From Bordetella pertussis 18323 (GTDB lineage Bacteria; Pseudomonadota; Gammaproteobacteria; Burkholderiales; Burkholderiaceae_B), in contig NC_018518.1 in NCBI RefSeq assembly GCF_000306945.1, forward strand, positions 3,472,001 through 3,536,000: a stretch of 64,000 nt of DNA, read 5' to 3'. Below, piece by piece: positions 9,302 through 18,395 of this stretch; positions within the stretch are counted from its first letter, which is position 1, and each line of letters opens with the position of its first letter. The notes under the pieces were generated by a model. That model did no database searches, was not told the DNA's origin, and saw only the letters and a program-made list of their open reading frames with translations. Position numbers and translations under genes: made by a program.

Positions 9302-10636
9302 CTACAGCACGTAGCGGGCCAGGTCCTGGCTGCCGGCCGTCTCGGCCAGTTGCAGGTCGACGTAGGCGGCGTCGATGGTGATCACTTCGCCCGAGTTGGC
9401 GCTGGCATCGAACGACAGCTCTTCCAGCAGTTTTTCCATCACCGTGTACAGGCGTCGTGCGCCAATGTTCTCGGTGCGCTCGTTGACCGAGAATGCCAGT
9501 TCGGCCAGCCGGCGGATGCCGTCGTCGGTGAATTCCAGCTTCACATCCTCGGTGCCGAGCAGGGCGGTGTATTGCTTGATCAGCGAAGCGTCCGTCTCGG
9601 ACAGGATGCTGACGAAGTCTTCGGCGCTCAGCGAATCCAGTTCGACCCGGATGGGGAAGCGTCCCTGCAATTCAGGGATGAGGTCCGAGGGACGGGCCAG
9701 ATGGAAGGCGCCCGAGGCGATGAACAGAATATGGTCGGTGCGCACCATGCCGTAGCGGGTGTTGACCGTGGTGCCTTCGACCAGCGGCAGCAGATCGCGC
9801 TGCACGCCCTGGCGCGACACGTCGGCGCCGCCTGTCTCCTGGCGTGCGGCGATCTTGTCGATTTCGTCCAGGAACACGATGCCGTTCTGTTCGACGTTGG
9901 TGATCGCGGCCGCGCGCAGATCGTCTTCGTTGACGCGCTTGGCGGCTTCTTCCTCGACGATCAGCTTGAAGGCTTCCCTGACCTTGATCTTCTTGGATTT
10001 CTTCTTGTCGCGCGCCAGGCCGGCGAACATGCCGCGCAACTGCTCGGCCATTTCTTCCATGCCGGGCGGCGTCATGACGTCCATCTGCGGCATGGGCTGG
10101 GCGATCTCGATCTCGATCTCCAGGTCGTCGATCTTGCCCTCGCGCAGGCGTTTGCGGAAAGTCTGGCGCGCGCTGTTGTCCTCGCCGCGCTCGGGCTCGC
10201 CGGAGGCGCCGCGCGGCGGCGGCACCAGCGCGTCGAGGATGCGGTCTTCGGCCGCGTCTTCGGCATGGCTGCGCACGCGGCGCATTTCCAGCTCGCGTGT
10301 CTGCTTGATCGAGTATTCGGTCAGGTCGCGGATGATGGTGTCGACGTCGCGGCCCACATAGCCCACCTCGGTGAACTTGGTCGCTTCGATCTTGATGAAC
10401 GGCGCATTGGCCAGCTTGGCCAGGCGGCGGGCGATTTCGGTCTTGCCCACCCCGGTCGGCCCGATCATCAGGATGTTCTTGGGGTGGATTTCATGGCGCA
10501 GCGGCTCGGCGACCTGCTGGCGCCGCCAGCGGTTGCGCAGCGCCACCGCGACCGCGCGCTTGGCGCGATTCTGGCCAATGATGAATTTGTCGAGTTCGGA
10601 GACGATCTCGCCGGGGGTCATGTGATTTGCGGACAT
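9302..10636 (-). CDS. hslU: ATPase/unfoldase subunit of the HslVU protease
   Basis: The 444-residue AAA+ protein has the Walker A GPTGVGKT at 59-66, the substrate-gripping pore loop GYVGRD at 92-97, an acidic I-domain (about 110-240), Walker B IVFLDEID, and the C-terminal ARYVL tail that docks into HslV. It unfolds substrates for the HslV peptidase in the cytoplasm. Normally it lies just downstream of hslV. Here IS481-2 separates them by about 1.05 kb, so hslU must be read through the element or from another promoter. An AAGGA site precedes the ATG. Confidence 0.97.
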   Translation of the reverse strand: MSANHMTPGEIVSELDKFIIGQNRAKRAVAVALRNRWRRQQVAEPLRHEIHPKNILMIGPTGVGKTEIARRLAKLANAPFIKIEATKFTEVGYVGRDVDTIIRDLTEYSIKQTRELEMRRVRSHAEDAAEDRILDALVPPPRGASGEPERGEDNSARQTFRKRLREGKIDDLEIEIEIAQPMPQMDVMTPPGMEEMAEQLRGMFAGLARDKKKSKKIKVREAFKLIVEEEAAKRVNEDDLRAAAITNVEQNGIVFLDEIDKIAARQETGGADVSRQGVQRDLLPLVEGTTVNTRYGMVRTDHILFIASGAFHLARPSDLIPELQGRFPIRVELDSLSAEDFVSILSETDASLIKQYTALLGTEDVKLEFTDDGIRRLAELAFSVNERTENIGARRLYTVMEKLLEELSFDASANSGEVITIDAAYVDLQLAETAGSQDLARYVL

Positions 10637-10670
10637 GGGGTCGGTCCTTCGTGACAGCTACGCGCCTAGC

Positions 10671-11713
10671 TGTGAAGATTCAATAGGTTGTATGCATGGT
10701 TCATCCGAACCGGATTTGAGAAACTGGAAATCGCCACCCCCCCAGTTCACTCAAGGAGCCCGGCCGGATGAACACCCATAAGCATGCCCGATTGACCTTC
10801 CTACGTCGACTCGAAATGGTCCAGCAATTGATCGCCCATCAAGTTTGTGTGCCTGAAGCGGCCCGCGCCTATGGGGTCACCGCGCCGACTGTGCGCAAAT
10901 GGCTGGGCCGCTTCCTGGCTCAGGGCCAGGCGGGCTTGGCCGATGCGTCCTCGCGCCCGACGGTCTCGCCCCGAGCGATTGCGCCGGCCAAGGCGCTGGC
11001 TATCGTGGAGCTGCGCCGCAAGCGGCTGACCCAAGCGCGCATCGCCCAGGCGCTGGGCGTGTCAGCCAGCACCGTCAGCCGCGTCCTGGCCCGCGCCGGT
11101 CTGTCGCACCTGGCCGACCTGGAGCCGGCCGAGCCGGTGGTGCGCTACGAGCATCAGGCCCCCGGCGATCTGCTGCACATCGACATCAAGAAGCTGGGAC
11201 GTATCCAGCGCCCTGGCCACCGGGTCACGGGCAACCGACGCGATACCGTTGAGGGGGCCGGCTGGGACTTCGTCTTCGTGGCCATCGATGACCACGCCCG
11301 CGTGGCCTTCACCGACATCCACCCCGACGAGCGCTTCCCCAGCGCCGTCCAGTTCCTCAAGGACGCAGTGGCCTACTACCAGCGCCTGGGCGTGACCATC
11401 CAGCGCTTGCTCACCGACAATGGCTCGGCCTTTCGCAGCCGCGCCTTCGCCGCGCTGTGCCATGAGCTGGGCATCAAGCACCGCTTTACCCGACCTTACC
11501 GCCCACAGACCAATGGCAAGGCCGAACGCTTCATCCAGTCGGCCTTGCGTGAGTGGGCTTACGCTCACACCTACCAGAACTCCCAACACCGAGCCGATGC
11601 CATGAAATCCTGGCTACACCACTACAACTGGCATCGACCCCACCAAGGCATCGGGCGCGCTGTACCCATCTCCAGACTCAACCTGGACGAATACAACCTA
11701 TTGACAGTTCACA
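10671..11713 (+). mobile_element. IS481 copy 2, inside the hslVU operon
   Basis: The 1043-bp element has exact CCTAGC target duplications at 10665-10670 and 11714-11719, which shows a simple recent insertion. Its transposase runs opposite to hslV and hslU. Removing the element and one duplication restores an hslV reading frame ending ...VIETLGA followed by TAG, with hslU 30 bp later. Confidence 0.97.
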
Positions 11714-11718
11714 CCTAG
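10768..11718 (+). CDS. IS481 transposase, copy 2
   Basis: The 316-residue intact transposase keeps Asp139, Asp217 and Glu253. It ends in Thr and a TAG supplied by the CCTAGC target duplication. An AAGGAG site lies about 10 bp before the ATG. Translation is convergent with hslV, overlapping its last codons. Confidence 0.96.
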   Translation: MNTHKHARLTFLRRLEMVQQLIAHQVCVPEAARAYGVTAPTVRKWLGRFLAQGQAGLADASSRPTVSPRAIAPAKALAIVELRRKRLTQARIAQALGVSASTVSRVLARAGLSHLADLEPAEPVVRYEHQAPGDLLHIDIKKLGRIQRPGHRVTGNRRDTVEGAGWDFVFVAIDDHARVAFTDIHPDERFPSAVQFLKDAVAYYQRLGVTIQRLLTDNGSAFRSRAFAALCHELGIKHRFTRPYRPQTNGKAERFIQSALREWAYAHTYQNSQHRADAMKSWLHHYNWHRPHQGIGRAVPISRLNLDEYNLLTVHT

Positions 11719-12246
11719 CGTTTCGATCACGTGATTCTGGTTCGTGTAGATGCACAGGTCGCCGGCGATCTCCAGCGACTGCTTGACGATGGCTTCGGGC
11801 GGCAGTTCGGTATTGCGCAGCAGCGCCAGCGCGGCCGATTGGGCGTATGCCCCGCCCGAGCCGATGGCCGCCAGCCCGTGTTCGGGCTCCAGCACGTCGC
11901 CGTTGCCGGTGAGCACCAGCGTATGTTCGGTGTCGGCCACGATCAGCATGGCTTCCAGGCGGCGCAGCACGCGGTCGGTGCGCCAGTCGCGCGTCAGTTC
12001 GACGGCGGCGCGCATCAGGTGGCCCTGGTGTTTTTCCAGCTTGGCTTCGAAACGTTCCTGCAGCGTGAAGGCATCGGCGGTGGCGCCGGCGAAACCGGCC
12101 AGCACCTTGTCGTGGTACAGGCGGCGGATCTTGCGGACCGTACCCTTGATGACGATATTGCCCAGCGTGACCTGGCCATCGCCGCCCAGCGCGACATGGT
12201 TGCCGCGCCGTACGCACACGATGGTGGTGGCGTGAAATTGTTCCAT
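11698..12246 (-). CDS. hslV: Peptidase subunit of the HslVU protease, C-terminus rewritten by IS481
   Basis: The 182-residue product has the propeptide MEQFHA followed by the N-terminal nucleophile Thr7 (TTIV), the proteasome-beta-like core ([21 protein letters not shown]) and [12 protein letters not shown]. After HVIETL the frame runs into IS481-2, so the native last residues GA are replaced by GVNCQ. The change is at the extreme C-terminus and probably leaves the dodecamer intact, although the HslV C-terminal helix packs near ring contacts. Expression is likely from a sigma-32 type promoter at 12270-12297. Confidence 0.95.
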   Translation of the reverse strand: MEQFHATTIVCVRRGNHVALGGDGQVTLGNIVIKGTVRKIRRLYHDKVLAGFAGATADAFTLQERFEAKLEKHQGHLMRAAVELTRDWRTDRVLRRLEAMLIVADTEHTLVLTGNGDVLEPEHGLAAIGSGGAYAQSAALALLRNTELPPEAIVKQSLEIAGDLCIYTNQNHVIETLGVNCQ

Positions 12247-12269
12247 TCGTTCCTTCCTTTAAACGGTTC

Positions 12270-12297
12270 AGATGGGGGTGGCGAGGCCGATTTCAAG
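12270..12297 (-). promoter_or_regulatory. Sigma-32 type heat-shock promoter of hslVU
   Basis: On the minus strand CTTGAAA (12297-12291) is followed after 13 bases by CCCCATCT (12277-12270), a close match to the RpoH consensus CTTGAAA and CCCCATNT with allowed spacing. It lies 24 bp upstream of the hslV start, and hslVU is a known sigma-32 operon in relatives. Confidence 0.85.
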
Positions 12298-12310
12298 CCG
12301 GCCCGGTCCG

Positions 12311-12343
12311 AAAACAAAAGGGCTATGCCGTGGAGCATAGCCC
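12311..12343 (-). terminator. Intrinsic terminator of dksA
   Basis: GGGCTATGC (12320-12328) pairs with GCATAGCCC (12335-12343) around a 6-nt loop. On the minus strand the stem is followed by TTTTGTTTT. It separates dksA from the hslV promoter. Confidence 0.85.
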
Positions 12344-12393
12344 TGGTAATGCGTTCGGCCGGTGACCGAAGAATACGGGACGGGTTTGGAGCC

Positions 12394-12858
12394 TCAGTCG
12401 CCGTACAGCTTCTGGCGCATTTCACGGCGTTCCTGCGCTTCCAGCGACAGGGTGGCCGTGGGGCGTGCCAGCAGGCGCGGAACGCCGATGGGCTCGCCGG
12501 TTTCCTCGCACCAGCCGTATTCGCCGCTGTCGATGCGTGCGATCGCCTGCTGCACCTTCTTCAGCAGCTTGCGCTCGCGGTCGCGCGTGCGCAGTTCCAG
12601 CGCATGCTCTTCCTCGATGGTGGCGCGGTCGGCCGGATCCGGGACGAACTGCGTTTCGCGCAGGTGCTCGGTGGTTTCGCCCGCGTTGGCCAGGATGTCC
12701 TGTTCGAGTTGTTTGAGCCGTTCCTTGAAGAACGCCAATTGGCGATCGTTCATGTAGTCGGCCTCGGGCATGGCCAGCAATTCCTGTTCGCTGGGCAGAT
12801 CAATCGCCGTATCGCTCGTCGACTTGCTTGATTTTTTCGTTGCTGCCTTCGTAGCCAT
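12394..12858 (-). CDS. dksA: RNA polymerase-binding transcription factor DksA, reduced zinc finger
   Basis: The 154-residue protein has the coiled-coil with the tip motif DPADRA (Asp74, Asp77, Ala79) that reaches the polymerase secondary channel, and the C-terminal globular region. DksA works with ppGpp on rRNA and amino-acid promoters. The usual four-Cys zinc finger is reduced to Cys117, Thr120, Ser138 and Ala141, so zinc binding is not expected. This resembles zinc-independent DksA proteins. Similar single-Cys forms are, as far as I recall, common in Betaproteobacteria. It lies downstream of the COG0523 GTPase gene and zur, all on the minus strand, 142 bp apart. Confidence 0.93.
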   Translation of the reverse strand: MATKAATKKSSKSTSDTAIDLPSEQELLAMPEADYMNDRQLAFFKERLKQLEQDILANAGETTEHLRETQFVPDPADRATIEEEHALELRTRDRERKLLKKVQQAIARIDSGEYGWCEETGEPIGVPRLLARPTATLSLEAQERREMRQKLYGD

Positions 12859-13000
12859 GTAAATACTCCACTATGAATCGATCCGGGCGCGGCCCGAATA
12901 TTCGCGCCTGGCTGGCCGTATAACCGTTGTACTTGCGCTAGCTTGTCCTCGCAGTACGGTTTTTACTCTGGGTTTCGCATACGCTTCGATCAGAGGTGCG

Positions 13001-14110
13001 TTATCCGACCAGGCACTGCTCAAGACCCCGGGTGAAAATCTCCTGGGGCAGCTTGCGGCCGATGAACACCATCTTGGTGGATGGCTTTTCGGCCGCGGTC
13101 CATGCTTTGCCGGGTTCGGCGCCCATCATCATGTGCACACCCTGGAACAACATGCGGCGGTTGATGCCCTTCATGTACAGGATGCCCTTGTAGCGCAGCA
13201 GGTCGGGACCATAGACCTGCACCACGCCGCCCAGGAATTCTTCCAGCCGGGCTGGATCGAAGGGCTTGTTCGAGCGAAACACGAACGCGCCGATTTCGTC
13301 ATCGTGGTGGGCGTGGTGATGATGGTGGTGATGGTTGCAATGGGCCCCGCATTCGCCTTCGTGATCATGATCGTGATCATGGCCGTGGCCATGGTCGTGG
13401 TCATGATGGTCGTGGGCGGCGTCGGGGTGCTCGTCGGCCAGGAAGGCCGGGTCGATGTCCAGGATCGAGTTCAGGTTGAAGCCGCTGATGTCGATGATGG
13501 ACTTGAGGTCGGCTTCGCCGAAATGCACCGGCGTGATCGGCGCGCGCGGGTTGATGCGCACCAGGCGCTGGTGCAGCGCCGCGTAGTCGACGTCGTTGAC
13601 CAGGTCTTTCTTGGAAACCAGGATGCGGTCGGCGAAGCCCACCTGCTTCTGGGCTTCTTCCTGGGCGTCCAGGGTCGCCATGCCATGCTTGGCGTCGACC
13701 ACCGTCACCACCGCGTCCAGGCGGTAGTACTCGGCGATGTCGTCGTCCATGAAGAAGGTCTGGCACACCGGGCCGGGGTTGGCCATGCCGGTGGTCTCGA
13801 TGATGACGCGCTCGAACGACAGTTCGCCCGCTTCGCGCCTGGCGCGCAGGTCCGACAGCGTGCGCATCAGGTCGCCGCGCACGGTGCAGCAGACACAGCC
13901 GTTGGACAGCTCGATGATTTCTTCGTCGCGATCCTGCACCAGCAGGTCGTTGTCGATGCTCTCGGGCCCGAATTCGTTTTCGATCACCGCCACGCGCCGG
14001 CCGTGGTATTCGGTCAGGATGCGCTTGAGCAGGGTGGTCTTGCCCGCACCGAGAAAGCCGGTGAGGATCGTGACGGGAACCATTTTGTCCAGACTGCGCG
14101 CGGTGTTCAT
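13001..14110 (-). CDS. COG0523 / CobW-family G3E GTPase, probable zinc metallochaperone
   Basis: The 369-residue protein has a P-loop GFLGAGKTTL (18-27), the family metal motif GCVCC (Cys72, Cys74, Cys75), the G-protein motifs ETTGMANP and SKKDL, a striking His/Asp-rich loop at about 228-270 with two Cys, and the CobW C-terminal domain. ZNG1/ZagA/YeiR-type members deliver zinc to client enzymes during zinc limitation. Its place beside zur and the znu genes supports a zinc role. I chose the ATG at 14110, and an internal ATG at 14083 is possible. The 276 bp upstream of it hold no gene or clear operator. Confidence 0.88.
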   Translation of the reverse strand: MNTARSLDKMVPVTILTGFLGAGKTTLLKRILTEYHGRRVAVIENEFGPESIDNDLLVQDRDEEIIELSNGCVCCTVRGDLMRTLSDLRARREAGELSFERVIIETTGMANPGPVCQTFFMDDDIAEYYRLDAVVTVVDAKHGMATLDAQEEAQKQVGFADRILVSKKDLVNDVDYAALHQRLVRINPRAPITPVHFGEADLKSIIDISGFNLNSILDIDPAFLADEHPDAAHDHHDHDHGHGHDHDHDHEGECGAHCNHHHHHHHAHHDDEIGAFVFRSNKPFDPARLEEFLGGVVQVYGPDLLRYKGILYMKGINRRMLFQGVHMMMGAEPGKAWTAAEKPSTKMVFIGRKLPQEIFTRGLEQCLVG

Positions 14111-14386
14111 GGGCGAAGCGAAAGCTAAGGTCGAGTCGCGCAGGCCGCGGCTCGGATGTTGGGGCTGCGAGGGGCCGCCATTCGCGGCCGGACGCAGGAT
14201 TACAGCACAGACGGGGGCCAGGGGCAAACCCCGGAGCAACCCTGGCGCGAGGGCCGAAAATCAGGCCTGGCGCGCCGCTGTGCGGGCATCGCTTATCGAT
14301 GCAATGAAAGAAGATGGGGGCGGAATTTCCATCTTCAAGAGGGGACGGAGCGACGGCGGGAATTGTTACTTGTCGTCGCCGTGTTT

Positions 14387-14890
14387 TCAGTGATGCGAAT
14401 GCGTGTGGCCGTGCGCCTGCGCCGGGCGGTTCTGCTGGCACTGCGGGCACAGGGCGCGGATTTCGGTTTCGTGCGTCGCCAGTGCGAAGCCGGTGCGGGC
14501 CACGCGCTCGGCCAATTGCCGGCTCATGTCGGGATCGCTGATTTCGGCCACCGCGCCGCATCCGGTACATACCACCAGCAGGTCGTGCGGTTCGCCGGCC
14601 GCGTCGTGGCAGGCGCTCCATGCGTTGACCGCGTCCAGGCGGTGGATCAGGCCTTCGTCCATCAGGAAATCGAGCGCGCGATAGACCGTGGGCGGCGCCG
14701 CGCCGGGATGTTCGGCGCGCATCGCCTCGAGCAGCTCGTACGCCTTGAGGCTGCGGCCGTGGACCAGCAGCAGCTCCAGCACTTTGCGGCGGATGGGCGT
14801 CAGCCGCCGGCCGCGCTGCGTACAGAGGGATTCGGCCAGATCGAGCTGGGCGCCGACGGTATCGGCGCGGGTAGGGCGAGAGGCGGACAT
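14387..14890 (-). CDS. zur: Fur-family zinc uptake regulator Zur
   Basis: The 167-residue Fur-type repressor has a winged helix (about residues 15-85, with APPTVYRALDFLMDEGLIHRL), a dimerisation domain with the structural zinc pairs Cys108-x2-Cys111 and Cys148-x2-Cys151, regulatory ligands around Cys94/His95, and a His-rich tail HGHTHSHH. It is divergent from the znuCBA genes, with a Zur-like dyad between them. The ATG at 14890 (MSASRPT) is preferred over the weaker TTG three codons upstream. Confidence 0.92.
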   Translation of the reverse strand: MSASRPTRADTVGAQLDLAESLCTQRGRRLTPIRRKVLELLLVHGRSLKAYELLEAMRAEHPGAAPPTVYRALDFLMDEGLIHRLDAVNAWSACHDAAGEPHDLLVVCTGCGAVAEISDPDMSRQLAERVARTGFALATHETEIRALCPQCQQNRPAQAHGHTHSHH

Positions 14891-15005
14891 AACGGTCAAA
14901 AGGCGTAGTAAGTGGCCAATTCGGGCCGCAATGCGTTGAAGGTATCAGAAATCCGCCAACGGCGTGCCGCGCAATCGGCCACGCCATGGCGCGCCGCATT
15001 GATTG

Positions 15006-15021
15006 TTATGATATAACATAA
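15006..15021 (+). promoter_or_regulatory. Zur box upstream of the znu operon
   Basis: TTATG-ATATAA-CATAA forms an inverted repeat in an AT-rich island between zur and znuC. It shares the 11-mer GATATAACATA (15010-15020) with the site before the ZnuD-like gene at 19407-19417 (minus strand). The repeat and AT content match known gammaproteobacterial and betaproteobacterial Zur operators (TGTTATANTATAACA type). Confidence 0.85.
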
Positions 15022-15063
15022 TGATTCTTGCGCCACCCGGCCCGAACCCACCGCGCCCTGCCC

Positions 15064-15228
15064 GTGTCCCTGTCCCGTCTTTCCCGCTTCTACACCCCGC
15101 TGCGCCGCGGGCCGCGTCCGCCGCATTCGGTGCTGCGCGCCGGGGCCGGCGCGCGGCTGGCGGCCGCGGTGCTGGCCGCCGCCGGGCTCTGGGGCCTGAC
15201 CCTCTGGGCCCTGGGGGCATGGCCATGA
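15064..15228 (+). CDS. Possible small single-pass membrane protein leading the znu operon
   Basis: A 54-codon frame from GTG 15064 (or 66 codons from TTG 15028) encodes an Arg-rich N-terminus followed by one hydrophobic segment of about 20 residues (LAAAVLAAAGLWGLTLWALG) and ends in WP. Its TGA overlaps the znuC ATG as ATGA, the same coupling used at every later junction of this operon. It lies directly after the Zur box. No family is recognised. The coupling and hydrophobic segment argue for a real gene, but high GC makes open frames common. Confidence 0.4.
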   Translation: MSLSRLSRFYTPLRRGPRPPHSVLRAGAGARLAAAVLAAAGLWGLTLWALGAWP

Positions 15229-15941
15229 CCGCGCCGTGCATCGCCTTGCGGGGCGCGGCCTTCGGCTGGCACGGCCGCCCGGCCGTGCATGGCCTGACCG
15301 GCGAGTTTTCCCGGGGCTCCATGACCGCCATCGTCGGCCCCAACGGGGCGGGCAAGTCGACCTTGCTCAAGGGGCTGGCGGGCGTCTTGCGGCCGTTGGC
15401 CGGCGCGCTCGAGTGCGAGGCGGACCTGCGGCGCCGGCTGGCCTGGCTGCCGCAGGCCAGCGAACTGGAGCGCGGCTTTCCCATCACGGTAGCCGACATG
15501 GTGGCCCTGGGTGCCTGGGGCCGCGTCGGCGCGTGGCGGCGTTTCGATGCCGCCGAGACGGCGCGCGTGCACGCCGCGCTGCGTCGCGTCGGCCTGCAGG
15601 AACTGGCCGGACGGGCGCTTGCAACCCTGTCGGGAGGCCAGATGCAGCGGGCGCTGTTCGCGCGCCTGCTGTTGCAGGACGCGCCCCTGTTGCTGCTGGA
15701 CGAGCCCTTCAGCGCGATCGACGCGGCGACCACGGACGTGCTGCTGGCCCTGTTGCGCGAGCAGCATGCCGAAGGCCGCACCGTCATCGCCGTGCTGCAC
15801 GATCTCGACCTGGTGCGGCGGCATTTCCCGCGCACCCTGCTGTTGGCGGGGCGGCAGGTGGCCTGGGGCGAGACCGGCCAGGCGCTGGGCGATGCCAACC
15901 TGGCGCGCGCCCGCGGGCTGGCCATGCGGGAGGCGGCATGA
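15225..15941 (+). CDS. znuC: Zinc ABC transporter ATP-binding protein
   Basis: The 238-residue ATPase has Walker A GPNGAGKST (38-46), Q-loop WLPQASE, the signature LSGGQ (135-139), Walker B LLLLDE (155-160) and the H-loop VLHD. It is the metal-type ABC subfamily (ZnuC/ManA). GGGGG before the ATG at 15225 gives good ribosome spacing, and an ATG at 15219 is an alternative. It couples to znuB through an ATGA overlap and powers zinc import with ZnuB and ZnuA. Confidence 0.92.
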   Translation: MTAPCIALRGAAFGWHGRPAVHGLTGEFSRGSMTAIVGPNGAGKSTLLKGLAGVLRPLAGALECEADLRRRLAWLPQASELERGFPITVADMVALGAWGRVGAWRRFDAAETARVHAALRRVGLQELAGRALATLSGGQMQRALFARLLLQDAPLLLLDEPFSAIDAATTDVLLALLREQHAEGRTVIAVLHDLDLVRRHFPRTLLLAGRQVAWGETGQALGDANLARARGLAMREAA

Positions 15942-16834
15942 CATTGGCCGAATGGCTGGCCGGCCCGTTCGCCGACTATGGCTTCATGCGGCGCGCCCTG
16001 GCTGGCGCGGTGGCGCTGTCGGCGGGCGCGGCGCCGCTGGGCGTGTTCCTGGTGCTGCGCCGCATGAGCCTGATGGGCGATGCGATGGCGCATGCCATCC
16101 TGCCCGGCGTGGCCGCCGGCTACCTGCTGTCGGGCCTGTCGCTGGGCGCGATGATGGCCGGCGGCCTCCTCACCGGGCTGGCCGTGGCCTTGCTGGCGGG
16201 CCTGGTGGCGCGCCTGACGCCGCTGCGGGAGGACGCCAGTTTCGCGTCCTTCTATTTGATATCGCTGGGGCTGGGCGTACTGCTGGTTTCGCTGCGCGGC
16301 TCCAACATGGATTTGCTGCACGTGCTGTTCGGCACGGTGCTGGGCCTGGACGATGCGGCCTTGCTGCTGGTGACGGCCGTGGCCAACGCCACCCTGTGCA
16401 TCCTGGCGCTGGCGTACCGGCTGCTGGTGGCCGAGTGCCTGGATCCGGGTTTCCTGCGCGCGGCCGGCGGGCGCGGGGCCTGGGTGCACATGCTGTTCAT
16501 GGGCCTGGTGGTGCTGAACCTGGTGGCAGGGTTCCAGGTATTGGGCACGCTGATGGTGGTGGGCCTGATGATGCTGCCGGCCGCCGCCGCCCGGTTCTGG
16601 GCCGGGTCGGCGCCCGGGCAGATCGCCCTGGCCGCCGTTTCGGCCTGCGCGGCCAGCGCCGTCGGCCTGCTGGTTTCGTTCCACGCCAATGTGCCGGCCT
16701 CGCCCGCCATCATCCTGGCCGCCGGCGCGTTCTACCTGTTTTCGGTCGCGTGCGGGCCGCACGGCGGGCTGCTGGTCGCGGCCCGGCGCGCGCGCCGCGC
16801 GCGGCCATGGCAACCCGAAGGAGATCTTCCATGA
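15938..16834 (+). CDS. znuB: Zinc ABC transporter permease
   Basis: The 298-residue ABC-3 family permease has about eight hydrophobic segments. The conserved cytoplasmic stretch LRRMSLMGDAMAHAILPGVA contacts the ATPase, followed by a typical family segment (DLLHVLFGTVLG). It overlaps both znuC and znuA by ATGA junctions. Family members move Zn or Mn, and the Zur box, His-rich ZnuA and zur neighbour make zinc the likely substrate. Confidence 0.92.
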   Translation: MTLAEWLAGPFADYGFMRRALAGAVALSAGAAPLGVFLVLRRMSLMGDAMAHAILPGVAAGYLLSGLSLGAMMAGGLLTGLAVALLAGLVARLTPLREDASFASFYLISLGLGVLLVSLRGSNMDLLHVLFGTVLGLDDAALLLVTAVANATLCILALAYRLLVAECLDPGFLRAAGGRGAWVHMLFMGLVVLNLVAGFQVLGTLMVVGLMMLPAAAARFWAGSAPGQIALAAVSACAASAVGLLVSFHANVPASPAIILAAGAFYLFSVACGPHGGLLVAARRARRARPWQPEGDLP

Positions 16835-17766
16835 AATCGCGCATCCTGGCGTTGGCGGCCGCTGTCCTGCTGGCCCCGCTCGTCGCCGCGGCCCAGCCCT
16901 TGCAGGTCGTCGCCAGCTTTTCCATCCTCGCCGATATCGCCGCCCAGGTGGGCGGTCCGGACGTGGCCGTGCAGAGCCTGGTAGGCCCCGATGGCGACGC
17001 GCACGAATACGAGCCGACCCCGGCCGACGCCCGCAAGCTGGCTGCCGCGCAGGTGCTGGTGGTCAACGGACTGGATTTCGAAGCCTGGCTGCCGCGCCTG
17101 CAGAAGGCCGCCGGCTTCGCGGGCCGCACCGTCGTGGCCTCCGAGGGCATCGAGCCACGCCGGCTCGATGACGCCCACGAGGAGCATGGCGATCACGATC
17201 ATGGCCATCATGGCGAGCATGGCCATCATCATCATGGCGACCTTGACCCGCACGCGTGGCAGGACCTGGCCAATGGCGCGACTTATGCGCGCAATATCGC
17301 GCGCGCCTTTGCCGAGGCCGACCCCGCGCATGCGCAGGCCTACCGGCAGCGCGCCGATGCCTACGTGGCGCGCATCGAGGCGCTGGACCAGCGCGTGCGG
17401 CAGCTTTTCGGGGCCATCGAGCCGGCGCGCCGCAAGGTCGTCAGTTCGCACGACGCCTTCGGCTACTTCGGCCAGGCCTACGGCGTGCGCTTCGTTGCAC
17501 TGGCTGGCGTGTCCACCGACGCCGAGCCGTCGGCCGCCGACATGGCGCGCATCATCGAGCAGGTGCGCCGCGAACGCGTGCCGGCGGTGTTCGTCGAAAA
17601 CATCGCCAACCCGCGGCTGGCGCAGCAGTTGGTGCGCGAAACGCAGGCCCGGCTGGGGGGCACCCTGTATTCCGATGCGCTGGCCCAGCCCGGCAAGCCG
17701 GCCGGTACCTACCTGGGAATGTTCGAATGGAACGCGCAGCAACTCGCCGCCGCCTTGCGGCCCTGA
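16831..17766 (+). CDS. znuA: Periplasmic zinc-binding protein
   Basis: The 311-residue cluster A-I binding protein has a signal peptide (1-21, ending VAAA-QP), metal ligands His58, His141 and His207 and a C-terminal Asp, and a His/Asp-rich flexible loop at 115-136 typical of ZnuA rather than Mn-binding proteins. AAGGAG at 16818-16823 precedes the ATG. It captures zinc for ZnuBC. Its 3' end overlaps the next gene by 40 bp. Confidence 0.93.
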   Translation: MKSRILALAAAVLLAPLVAAAQPLQVVASFSILADIAAQVGGPDVAVQSLVGPDGDAHEYEPTPADARKLAAAQVLVVNGLDFEAWLPRLQKAAGFAGRTVVASEGIEPRRLDDAHEEHGDHDHGHHGEHGHHHHGDLDPHAWQDLANGATYARNIARAFAEADPAHAQAYRQRADAYVARIEALDQRVRQLFGAIEPARRKVVSSHDAFGYFGQAYGVRFVALAGVSTDAEPSAADMARIIEQVRRERVPAVFVENIANPRLAQQLVRETQARLGGTLYSDALAQPGKPAGTYLGMFEWNAQQLAAALRP

Positions 17767-18395
17767 CGGCGCTGGGCGCGCTGTGGGCGGCCGGCGCCGG
17801 TGCGCATCCGCATATGTGGATCGACGCCCGGGCCGTGGTGGAGTTCGATGCCGCCGGCCGCATCGCGGCGGTGCGCCAGGTATGGCGCTTCGACGACATG
17901 TTCGGCGCCTACGCCACCCAGGGCCTGTCCAGGAAGCCCGGCGGCGGGCTGCCGCCCGACGTGCTGCGGACCATGGCCGAGGACTGGATGAAGGCGCTGG
18001 GCGAGCCGGTGTCGCACTATTTCACGCGGGTCACCCAGGGCGCGCGCACCCTGCCGTTCGGCCCGCCGCGCGATGCCGCCGTCAGCTTCGAGGATGGCCG
18101 GCTGACGCTGGCCTTCACGCTGCCGTTGGCGGAGCCGGCGCCAGCAGGCGGGGCGACGGCGGTCGATATCTACGATCCCACTTATTTCGTGGCCTATGCC
18201 TTCGACGAGGTGGGCGCGACCGCGTTGCGCGGCGCGCCCGCCGGATGCAGCCAGGCTTACCGGCCGCCGCGTCCGCTGGATTGGGCCACCATGCAGCAAC
18301 TGGCGGCCATCCCCGCCGACCCCGAGGCGTTGCCGGAAGAGCTGTTCGCCATCACCAAGGGTTTGACGCATCGTATCGAGGTGACATGTCCGTAG
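17727..18395 (+). CDS. DUF1007-family periplasmic protein (ZevA-like)
   Basis: The 222-residue protein has a signal peptide followed by AHPHMWIDARAVVEF, the family start with two His residues, and a conserved C-terminal YFVAYAFDE region. DUF1007 proteins pair with NicO-type permeases. In Haemophilus the pair ZevAB supports zinc acquisition. The ATG at 17727 lies inside the 3' end of znuA, which argues for translational coupling. An exact biochemical role is not known to me. Confidence 0.8.
   Translation: MERAATRRRLAALTALGALWAAGAGAHPHMWIDARAVVEFDAAGRIAAVRQVWRFDDMFGAYATQGLSRKPGGGLPPDVLRTMAEDWMKALGEPVSHYFTRVTQGARTLPFGPPRDAAVSFEDGRLTLAFTLPLAEPAPAGGATAVDIYDPTYFVAYAFDEVGATALRGAPAGCSQAYRPPRPLDWATMQQLAAIPADPEALPEELFAITKGLTHRIEVTCP

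Noticed and set aside
13310..13430. Apparent microsatellite-like ATG/GTG repeats
   Set aside because: They are His/Asp codons of the metal-binding loop of the COG0523 GTPase, not a noncoding repeat. Similar runs at 17170-17240 and 20260-20390 are the ZnuA and receptor loops.
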